In this document: positions 1 through 5,694 of the stretch, in pieces
Layout: each line of letters opens with the position of its first letter
Numbering within the stretch: position 1 is the first letter of the stretch
Assembly (NCBI GenBank): GCA_934272845.1
Contig: CAKQSF010000029.1
Location: forward strand, 1 to 18,385
DNA length: 18,385 bases
Reading direction: 5' to 3'
From: an uncultured Prevotella sp.
GTDB taxonomy: Bacteria; Bacteroidota; Bacteroidia; Bacteroidales; Bacteroidaceae
Made by a program: the position numbers and the translations under genes
The notes under the pieces: generated by a model
What the model saw: only the letters and a program-made list of their open reading frames with translations
Told to the model about the DNA's origin: nothing
The model's database searches: none

Positions 1-24
1 GGATACAATGTAGTAGACAGGTAT

Positions 25-72
25 CTGCCTGGAGGGCAGTACGCTGCAGACTGTGTACTGCCCTCCAGGCAG
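25..72. repeat. Perfect 18-base inverted repeat, nested palindrome
   Basis: The arms at 25-42 and 55-72 are perfect reverse complements around a 12-base centre. Each arm is itself a smaller dyad (CTGCC ... GGCAG), so the DNA or RNA could form one long hairpin or two short ones. A further dyad (CAGCA-AAC-TGCTG) follows directly, around 70-82. No T-run follows, so it does not look like an intrinsic terminator for plus-strand transcription. It could be a terminator or recombination site of whatever lies upstream of the window, or a REP-like element. Function unknown. Confidence 0.75.
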
Positions 73-127
73 CAAACTGCTGTGGAGTACCAATATCCGC
101 AGGCTACGCCCACGGTTACTAAAAGTA

Positions 128-170
128 TTGGCTTCTTGCTAAGGCAAGCGGCAAAGCCGAGTTCAGCCAA
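128..170. other. Possible three-way-junction fold in non-coding DNA
   Basis: An outer stem, TTGGCT (128-133) with AGCCAA (165-170), encloses two consecutive hairpins: CTTGC-TAAG-GCAAG (135-148) and CGGC-AAA-GCCG (149-159). It lies upstream of the acetyltransferase promoter, so it would not be in that mRNA. It may be a structured RNA tail from an upstream transcript or a remnant of a repetitive element. The stems are short and chance formation is possible. Confidence 0.3.
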
Positions 171-200
171 AGAAAGTCTAACCTTGCCATGGCGAGAAAA
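161..200 (-). repeat. Degenerate inverted copy (D) of the 80-base repeat
   Basis: Read on the minus strand, this segment keeps both ends of the core of the 80-base repeat found at 822-901, 1988-2067 and 2066-2145. On the plus strand these are GTTCAGCCAAA (161-171; repeat version GTTAAGCCAAA) and the 15-base word GCCATGGCGAGAAAA (186-200). The 14 bases between them correspond to 29 in the full copies, so about 15 bases are missing. Orientation is opposite to the other three copies. Assignment rests on two shared words only. Confidence 0.5.
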
Positions 201-248
201 GGTGTACGAAAGCGGACCAACACTTTTGTCTTAAAAAAGCACGTATTC

Positions 249-280
249 TTTGGCTCTTCGAAAAGAAAACAGTACCTTTG
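249..280 (+). promoter_or_regulatory. Bacteroidetes-type promoter for the acetyltransferase
   Basis: TTTG at 249-252, a 20-base spacer and TACCTTTG at 273-280 match the Bacteroidetes consensus TTTG-N19-21-TAnnTTTG. Transcription should start within about ten bases downstream, leaving a short leader before the ATG at 303. This excludes the longer in-frame start at 189. Confidence 0.8.
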
Positions 281-302
281 CAGCAAACTAACACAACACA
301 CT

Positions 303-815
303 ATGATTAATATTCGTACTGCTACGCCTGACGATGCCGAAGCGCTACTTGCTATCTATTCACCTTACGTTATCAAGACTGGCATCACTTTTGAACTGGA
401 GCCTCCTACGGTGGATGAGTTTCGCCAGCGCATTACCAATACCCTAAAGAAGTTTCCATACCTTGTAGCCACAACAGACGAGGACGAGATATTAGGCTAC
501 TGCTATGCTGGCACTCTGCGCACACGCCCCGCTTACAACCACTGCGTGGAGATGTCTATCTACATTCGCGAAGACTATCACGGCAAGGGCATCGGCAAGG
601 CTCTCTACACCGAGATAGAGAAGCAACTGAAAGCAATGGGTAAGATAAACCTTTACGCCAGCATAACATGGGTAGACGATGAGAACTGTCACCTAAATCA
701 CCTCAGTCCGAAGTTTCATGAGCACATGGGATATAAGAAGGTGGGGCACTTTCACCGCTGCGGATATAAGTTCGGCGAATGGTTTGACATGATTTGGATG
801 GAGAAATTTATATAA
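303..815 (+). CDS. GNAT N-acetyltransferase, phosphinothricin acetyltransferase-like
   Basis: A 170-residue cytoplasmic acyl-CoA-dependent N-acetyltransferase of the GNAT fold. It resembles the phosphinothricin/methionine-sulfoximine acetyltransferase (Pat/YncA) branch: ITFE near residue 28, a TRPAYNHCVEMSIYI segment (74-88), the acetyl-CoA loop HGKGIG (93-98) and a C-terminal GYKFGEWFDMIWMEK stretch (154-168) typical of that branch. Length fits the family. The frame stays open upstream to an ATG at 189, but the promoter at 249-280 and the family N-terminus fix the start at 303. Such enzymes acetylate amino-acid analogues and amines; the true substrate here is unknown. The gene is monocistronic, with a repeat copy directly after its stop and a hairpin terminator shared with the convergent fructokinase. 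Confidence 0.88.
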   Translation: MINIRTATPDDAEALLAIYSPYVIKTGITFELEPPTVDEFRQRITNTLKKFPYLVATTDEDEILGYCYAGTLRTRPAYNHCVEMSIYIREDYHGKGIGKALYTEIEKQLKAMGKINLYASITWVDDENCHLNHLSPKFHEHMGYKKVGHFHRCGYKFGEWFDMIWMEKFI

Positions 816-821
816 AGGTGG

Positions 822-901
822 TTGGATTTCATCCTTCGTTTTCTCGCCATGGCATAACTCAAGTAAACTTGGTTCTGCACATTTGGCTTAACGAAAACGT
901 T
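822..901 (+). repeat. 80-base dispersed repeat, copy A
   Basis: One of three near-identical 80-base units. It runs from TTGGATTTCATCC to GAAAACGTT and differs from copies B and C at only a few positions. Inside are the dyads GGAT-TTC-ATCC, CCATGG and CAAGT-AA-ACTTG, and an outer CGTTTTC/GAAAACG pair. It starts seven bases after the acetyltransferase stop. No protein is encoded. It may be a REP- or MITE-like element. From 902 to 990 nothing further was recognised. Confidence 0.9.
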
Positions 902-995
902 CTATAAATTACCCTTAATTTAGATCGATTCAACCTTCATTTACCATATAATCTATGGAGCAAGAAAACTAACTCATACGTTAACATAAAACAAT

Positions 996-1039
996 GAGGC
1001 TACTGCCTGTGCTAATAACAGCACATAAGCAGTAGCCTC
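996..1039. terminator. Bidirectional hairpin terminator between convergent genes
   Basis: The 11-base stem GAGGCTACTGC (996-1006) pairs with GCAGTAGCCTC (1029-1039). An inner 6-base stem, TGTGCT/AGCACA, surrounds the loop at 1014-1019. Short T-rich tracts lie outside both arms. The position between convergent GNAT and fructokinase genes fits a shared terminator. Confidence 0.8.
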
Positions 1040-1100
1040 TTTACACATACTAACTAACTATCTATCAACTAAAATATCTACATCTCCTCTCTCCCACCAT

Positions 1101-1976
1101 CTAATCTACCAACTCCTGCGGTATCTCTGGCATTGCGCCACTCTGCGTACATACGTATGCACTGACGTCAACGGCACGCTGATGTGCCTCTTTCACGCTC
1201 ATGCCTTTTAGTATGCAGGCGCAGAAAGTACCAGTAAAGGAGTCGCCAGCACCTACGGTGTCAACGACATCTACCTTCGGTGTCTCGCAGAAAGAGAGGT
1301 TTCCAGGAGTGAAGACGTAACTGCCGTTGACACCACAGGTAAGGACAAGCATATCTAGATTGTACTTACCGAGGATTAACCAGCACTTGTTCTCTATATC
1401 AAGACCTGGATAACCGAACATTCTTCCTATCGTTACCAACTCCTCATCGTTTATCTTCAGCACGTTGCAACGCTTCAGGCTCTCGCAGATTACATCCTTA
1501 TCATAGAAGTTCTGACGCAGATTAATGTCGAATACCTTTAGACAATCCTCTGGAGTATAGTCAAGGAAGTTGTAAATCATGTTGCGACTCACTTCATTGC
1601 GCTGCGCTAACGTACCCCAACATACGGCTCCTGTGCTCATGGCAATCTCGCGAATGTCGTCGGTAAAGGGCACATTGTCCCACGCCACGCCTTGCTTTAT
1701 ATCATACGTTGGCACTCCTTCAGCGTCAAGTGTTACCTGTACTGTGCCCGTTGGATAATCAACTATAGGCATAACATACTTCAGTTTCTTCTCGTCGAGC
1801 AAGCGTAATGCCTCAGCACCCAACTCATCGTTGCCCACTGCACTTACCGCTACGGATAGTAATCCATGCTGTCCGGCATGATAAGCGAAGTTTGCCGGTG
1901 CGCCACCAAGTTTTGCTCCTGTAGGAAAGACATCGAAAAGTATCTCTCCTAAGCCTACACAATATCTGTTGTTCAT
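1101..1976 (-). CDS. Fructokinase, PfkB/ribokinase family
   Basis: A 291-residue cytoplasmic sugar kinase that should convert fructose and ATP to fructose 6-phosphate. Family marks are the N-terminal sugar-binding GGAPANF (24-30), DINLRQNF (150-157) and the C-terminal PfkB signature DTVGAGDSF (239-247), with D245 as the expected catalytic base. Length is normal. It is the last gene of the fructan locus and the cytoplasmic end of the pathway: the GH32 enzyme frees fructose, the permease imports it and this kinase traps it. It matches in family and place the fructokinase of the Bacteroides thetaiotaomicron fructan locus. A 372-base gap filled with repeats separates it from the permease, and I see no TAnnTTTG promoter directly upstream. 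It may depend on read-through or on a promoter within the repeats. Substrate specificity is inferred from context. Confidence 0.92.
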   Translation of the reverse strand: MNNRYCVGLGEILFDVFPTGAKLGGAPANFAYHAGQHGLLSVAVSAVGNDELGAEALRLLDEKKLKYVMPIVDYPTGTVQVTLDAEGVPTYDIKQGVAWDNVPFTDDIREIAMSTGAVCWGTLAQRNEVSRNMIYNFLDYTPEDCLKVFDINLRQNFYDKDVICESLKRCNVLKINDEELVTIGRMFGYPGLDIENKCWLILGKYNLDMLVLTCGVNGSYVFTPGNLSFCETPKVDVVDTVGAGDSFTGTFCACILKGMSVKEAHQRAVDVSAYVCTQSGAMPEIPQELVD

Positions 1977-1987
1977 GTTAGTAAAAG

Positions 1988-2067
1988 TTGAATTTCATCC
2001 TTCGTTTTCTCGCCATGGCATAACTCAAGTAAACTTGGTTCTGCACATTTGGCTTAATGAAAACGTT
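1988..2067 (+). repeat. 80-base dispersed repeat, copy B
   Basis: Nearly identical to copy A (TTGAATTTC instead of TTGGATTTC at the start, and AATGAAAACG instead of AACGAAAACG near the end). It begins eleven bases upstream of the fructokinase start codon and so occupies the place where that gene's promoter or leader would lie. It abuts copy C. Confidence 0.9.
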
Positions 2068-2145
2068 GGATTTCATCCTTCGTTTTCTCGCCATGGCATA
2101 ACTCAAGTAAACTTGCTTCTGCTCATTTGGCTTAACGAAAACGTT
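2066..2145 (+). repeat. 80-base dispersed repeat, copy C (tandem with B)
   Basis: Direct tandem partner of copy B with a 78-base period; the two share the TT at 2066-2067. It differs from copy A mainly at two positions (ACTTGCTTCTGCTC where A has ACTTGGTTCTGCAC). A tandem pair in the same orientation as copy A means fructokinase is bracketed by direct repeats. Confidence 0.9.
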
Positions 2146-2157
2146 CTTTTATTATCG

Positions 2158-2351
2158 ACCCCTCTCCCTACCATCCCCCTAAGGGAAGGGAAGGGAAGAA
2201 TACTGGTATTTGCGGGTCGTTATAGGGATGATTCTTTATATTATTAATCTATTTGTAATACGACCATTGCACTGTTATTCACATACAATCGTCTTTTTTC
2301 TTTTTTAAGTATCTTTCCCTCCCCTCGGGGGGAGGGTTGGGAGAGGGGTTA
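2158..2351. repeat. 194-base element with inverted G/C-rich ends
   Basis: The left end (2158-2190) starts ACCCCTCTCCCTACC and contains a small CCCCCT-AA-GGG dyad. The right end (2317-2351), read on the opposite strand, starts TAACCCCTCTCCCAACC and contains CCCC-GA-GGGG. The two ends are imperfect inverted copies of about 33 bases around an AT-rich core with no gene. This suggests a small non-autonomous element or a pair of opposed REP-type palindromes. The right end includes the stop codon of the permease gene. No T-run follows the right hairpin on the minus strand, so I do not call it an intrinsic terminator. Confidence 0.55.
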
Positions 2352-3500
2352 CACCCTCTTTATATACGACAAAAGGTATACCACTCCTGCCGCCATTACT
2401 ATCACTGCGCCTATCTGTCCTACTGCATCGCTGGCGTAACCCATGATAAGAGGGAAGATAGTACCACCGAAAAGACCCATTATCATCAATCCACTAACCT
2501 CATTCTTTTTATCGGGCACCGCAAGCAGAGCCTGTGAAAAGATTATAGAGAAGACGTTAGAGTTTCCGTAACCTACCAGTGCTATCGCTACGTAAAGAGC
2601 CCACTGGCTGTGGCACACCATCATCATCACCATGCTGACAGCCATCATCATCACGCTGATAGCAAAGAAATAACGCGGCTTTATAATGCGAAGGAAGAAA
2701 GAACCTGTGAAGCATCCTATGGTGCGGAAGATAAAGTAAAGGCTCGTAGCGAATGCTGCCTCGTTAAGAGTCCACCCCAGTCGCTCCATGAGTATCTTAG
2801 GAGCGGTGGTGTTAGTACCCACGTCTATGCCCACATGACACATGATACCGATGAACGATAACAGTACGATTGGTGTGCCCAAGAGGCGGAAGCATTCCAC
2901 GAAGTTTGATGCTTTATCCTCATGGCGCTCCTCTTCAATTGGTGTACCAGCAAGAAGTACCGCAGCGAGTATGCCTATTACCATATATATAGGGAACAGT
3001 ATGCGCCAGCCATAACCGAAGTGTGGTATCATCTCCATTGCTCCCCACATGGCGATATATGGTGCCATGAATGAGGCAATGGCCTTAACAAACTGTCCGA
3101 AGGTAAGCGTAGCAGCGAGGTTTCCCCCTTTAATAACAGTAGAGACAAGCGGATTTAGCGATGTTTGCATTATCGCATTGCCTATGCCGAGGAGCGAGAA
3201 AGAGACGAGCATAACACCGAAGTTCTCGCCAAACATTGGCAGAAGCAGCGAGAAGATGGTCACTACGAGCGACACAAGCACCGTGTTTCTGCGCCCTATC
3301 TTATTCATCAACATTCCCGTTGGCACGGAGAAGATGAGGAACCAGAAGAAGACTAATGACGGAAACAGATTGGCTGTTGAGTCATTGAGCATAAGGTCTT
3401 CCTTCACATAGTTAGAGGCTATGCCCACCATATCTACAAATCCCATGGCGAAGAAACAGAGCATCACCGGGACAAGGGTTAGTTTCATTGACTTTTGCAT
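2349..3500 (-). CDS. MFS sugar permease, probably fructose/H+ symporter
   Basis: A 383-residue inner-membrane transporter of the major facilitator superfamily, FucP/GlcP-like sugar branch. Hydrophobic segments run through the whole length and fit about 12 helices. The loop after the second membrane segment carries the MFS signature as GMLMNKIGRRN. The upstream in-frame extension would start at GTG and encode a Thr/Gln/Pro-rich stretch typical of translated spacer. The ATG at 3500 gives MQKSMKLTLVPV running straight into the first helix, so it is preferred. The gene lies between the GH32 enzyme and fructokinase, the same set seen in the B. thetaiotaomicron fructan locus. Fructose (or a small fructoside) as substrate is therefore inferred from context. 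Its stop codon is embedded in the end of the 2158-2351 element. Confidence 0.88.
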   Translation of the reverse strand: MQKSMKLTLVPVMLCFFAMGFVDMVGIASNYVKEDLMLNDSTANLFPSLVFFWFLIFSVPTGMLMNKIGRRNTVLVSLVVTIFSLLLPMFGENFGVMLVSFSLLGIGNAIMQTSLNPLVSTVIKGGNLAATLTFGQFVKAIASFMAPYIAMWGAMEMIPHFGYGWRILFPIYMVIGILAAVLLAGTPIEEERHEDKASNFVECFRLLGTPIVLLSFIGIMCHVGIDVGTNTTAPKILMERLGWTLNEAAFATSLYFIFRTIGCFTGSFFLRIIKPRYFFAISVMMMAVSMVMMMVCHSQWALYVAIALVGYGNSNVFSIIFSQALLAVPDKKNEVSGLMIMGLFGGTIFPLIMGYASDAVGQIGAVIVMAAGVVYLLSYIKRV

Positions 3501-3629
3501 AGTTTGTTGTTTGTTTGTGGGTTGATTGGTTGTGGGTTGTGTGGTAATTAGTTGTGGGGTGTAGGGTGAGGTTTGCAGTAATCCTAATGACCTAAAACCT
3601 AATAACCAACAACCCACAACCTTAAAACT
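3501..3629 (-). other. GT-rich spacer with long-range inverted repeat
   Basis: This 129-base spacer separates GH32 from the permease. TTGTGGGTTGATTGGTT (3515-3531) is complementary to AACCAACAACCCACAA (3604-3619) apart from one bulged base. A related word, TTGTGGGTTGTGTGG, occurs at 3530-3544. In the minus-strand mRNA this could form a hairpin between the two coding regions. There is no T-run and no TAnnTTTG promoter, so co-transcription of the two genes is likely. The hairpin may tune relative expression or mRNA stability. Confidence 0.4.
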
Positions 3630-5522
3630 TTATAATCCTAATTTATGTATGCTCACGTTCTTAAACTCTGCCTTTCCGCCCTTGCTGTAAAGTCGTAGGC
3701 TGGTATATGGCACAATTGGGAAAACGAGATTGGTCATGGCTATACGTCCTTCGTCAACAAAGAGTTCTACTGATGAGCGATCCACGAAGATGTTGACGTG
3801 GTACGATGGCTTTGTGTCACAAAGGCTAAGTGGTGCCCATGTAGCCAGCGCAAAGTCGTTCTTGTAGTTTATAGAGTTCTCTATGCGTGCTGGTTGCTTA
3901 GCGTTATCCTCACGCTGCTTGTCCCATGCCAGTTCGATGTCGTGCGGCACAGACTTCTTACCGAAGTCAGTCAGTCCGCTTTCTGTACGATCCATCACCA
4001 CGCGACCTTTCTTCATGTCGAGATAAATCATAGTGCGCTCGTTCTTATTGTTCGACAGTTCTATGCCTGCAATGCCGTTAGCGTCTGGCGTTACGTCCGC
4101 CTCTATCTCGAAAGCACCGTCCATACGTGCCGCGATGTCTTTGTATGTCTTGCTGTTTGCAACGGTTTCATCGCCTAAGTTGTTTGACATCTGGCGCAGG
4201 GCAGATACCTCCGGCGCCACGTTCTCAGCCACATAGTACTTGCCGTCCTTTTCAAACAGTTTCAGTTCGCGTGGCAATCCGTTAGCACCACGGCTCTGGC
4301 GGAACGGGGTGAGGTTGGCATACTGCCAGTTGCTCATCCATGTCATGGCGAGAACACGGTCGCCTGTGTTTGAGAATGTCACTGTAGCGTAATGGTCTTT
4401 GCCATAGTCCAGCCACTTAGCACTTGCAGCATCGTCGCAAATGAAGTTCTTTCCGTCGAAGTCTCCCACAAAATACTCCGTGGCACTACCACCAAACAGG
4501 CAACCAGGATTAATGTTCATAATCATCACCCACTTCATGTTCTTCTTGTCACCATTTACTGGTAGTTGGAAGAAGTCAGGGCACTCGTACTGGCATGGCT
4601 GCTGTCCCATTCCCTTACCAAAGGCACTTACGTAATCCCACTTTTTTAGATTCTTTGACTTATAGAACCTTATCTCCTTGTCGGCAGATACTATCATGTA
4701 CCATGACTTGTTCTTTTCATACCAGAACACCTTTGGGTCACGGAAGTCTTTAAGTCCGTCAAACGGTGTCAACACAGGGTTACCCTCATACTTAGTGAAT
4801 GTACGACCGTTGTCAGTGCTATACGCCATACACTGCACCTCATCGTGGTTCACACTGTTGTTGGTGTAAAGTGCTATGATAGCGTCCTTTCCATAGCCTG
4901 CGGTGTTACGCACATCGACCACCGAACTGCCAGAGAAGATGTGTCCCATGGTATCACGTGCTATCGCTGGAGCAAGGTGTTCCCAGTGTAAGAGGTCCTT
5001 ACTAACGGCGTGTCCCCAGTGCATATTGCCCCATTTTGAACCGTATGGGTTATACTGGAAGTAGAGATGATACTCTCCATCCTTGTAAACCATGCCGTTG
5101 GGGTCGTTCATCCAGCCGTAAAGTGGAGAGAAATGGTACGTAGGACGATAGAAATCGGTGTTCGTTGTGTCGAAAGTGTCACTCAGTTTCATAAGGTTTA
5201 CTGCCAGAGCATCTTTCTTCAGTCCCAGTATTTTCACCGTTGCGCTCTTACCATTGCCAAGAGAGAATGGCACGTAATAGTCCGCTCCAGACTGTGACAG
5301 ACGTACGTCCATCCACGTATCAGCCTTAGACCCTGTGTCAAGGAGCACCTGTGCCTCTTCTTTCTCTTCCTGAACGGGTAGCAGGAGGTACTTGGTTGGA
5401 TTAGTAACTGTCACTATTGTGGTGTCACCGCTATGTGTTACGTTCATCTTCTGAGCCATTGCGGAAGTCGTTGCCGTTGCCATCATCATCAGGCTTAGGG
5501 CTTTTGCTATTGTTGTTTTCAT
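3630..5522 (-). CDS. GH32 fructanase (inulinase/levanase), periplasmic
   Basis: A 630-residue glycoside hydrolase family 32 enzyme expected to release fructose from fructo-oligosaccharides, inulin, levan or sucrose. A signal peptide (1-23, ending SAMA before Q24) has no lipobox cysteine, so a periplasmic location is likely rather than a surface lipoprotein. Residues 24 to about 120 form an N-terminal beta-rich domain like the one (DUF4980-type) that precedes GH32 in many Bacteroidetes enzymes. The catalytic five-blade propeller follows: nucleophile D140 in WMNDPNG (137-143), transition-state D262 in FRDP (260-263) and acid/base E313 in ECPDF (313-317). A C-terminal beta-sandwich ends with SSVELFVDEG. 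An extension by four codons would need TTG; the ATG at 5522 gives a proper signal peptide. Linkage preference (beta-2,1 or beta-2,6) cannot be read from sequence. Confidence 0.95.
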   Translation of the reverse strand: MKTTIAKALSLMMMATATTSAMAQKMNVTHSGDTTIVTVTNPTKYLLLPVQEEKEEAQVLLDTGSKADTWMDVRLSQSGADYYVPFSLGNGKSATVKILGLKKDALAVNLMKLSDTFDTTNTDFYRPTYHFSPLYGWMNDPNGMVYKDGEYHLYFQYNPYGSKWGNMHWGHAVSKDLLHWEHLAPAIARDTMGHIFSGSSVVDVRNTAGYGKDAIIALYTNNSVNHDEVQCMAYSTDNGRTFTKYEGNPVLTPFDGLKDFRDPKVFWYEKNKSWYMIVSADKEIRFYKSKNLKKWDYVSAFGKGMGQQPCQYECPDFFQLPVNGDKKNMKWVMIMNINPGCLFGGSATEYFVGDFDGKNFICDDAASAKWLDYGKDHYATVTFSNTGDRVLAMTWMSNWQYANLTPFRQSRGANGLPRELKLFEKDGKYYVAENVAPEVSALRQMSNNLGDETVANSKTYKDIAARMDGAFEIEADVTPDANGIAGIELSNNKNERTMIYLDMKKGRVVMDRTESGLTDFGKKSVPHDIELAWDKQREDNAKQPARIENSINYKNDFALATWAPLSLCDTKPSYHVNIFVDRSSVELFVDEGRIAMTNLVFPIVPYTSLRLYSKGGKAEFKNVSIHKLGL

Positions 5523-5694
5523 ACTATTACTCAATTAAAAATTAATAATTAAGAATTAAAAATTATGATTACCGAAAATTTCTTAATGCCTTATTAATTA
5601 TGAATTATGATACATCATTAATTAGATATTATGCATTACGAACTTCACATTATGCTTTCTTAATTATGAATTATGCATTATGCACTATGAATTA
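5523..5694. repeat. AT-rich spacer built from repeated short words
   Basis: The 172 bases between the outer-membrane protein gene and the GH32 gene are almost all A and T. They contain the 16-base direct repeat TTAATTATGAATTATG (5594-5609 and 5660-5675), the 12-base repeat AATTAAAAATTA (5533-5544 and 5554-5565) and many self-complementary words (AATT, ATGCAT, TTAATTAA-like). No TAnnTTTG promoter is visible on the minus strand. Such word arrays are common in Bacteroidales spacers. It could pause or trim the polycistronic mRNA, or be neutral. Confidence 0.6.

Noticed and set aside
189..302. N-terminal extension of the acetyltransferase
   Set aside because: The consensus promoter at 249-280 lies inside it, and the extra residues come from repeat copy D.
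1988..2145. Tandem repeats as a CRISPR array
   Set aside because: The units abut with no unique spacers, there are only two in tandem and no cas genes are near.
1969..2247. 92-codon plus-strand frame with internal repeats
   Set aside because: The repeated residues simply reflect the tandem DNA repeat copies B and C; it is not a plausible protein.
2317..2336. G/C hairpin as intrinsic terminator of the permease gene
   Set aside because: On the minus strand it is followed by A-rich, not T-rich, sequence; it fits better as one end of the inverted-end element.
2610..2861. Open frame on the plus strand starting with a histidine-rich stretch (HHHHHH, HHHH)
   Set aside because: It is antisense to the permease; the histidines are the reverse reading of methionine codons in a membrane helix. 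No promoter or family resemblance.
3501..3617. N-terminal extension of the permease
   Set aside because: It would start at GTG and encode low-complexity Thr/Gln/Pro sequence from the spacer; the ATG at 3500 runs directly into the first membrane helix.
5523..5534. Four-codon extension of the GH32 gene
   Set aside because: It needs a TTG start; the ATG at 5522 already gives a complete signal peptide.
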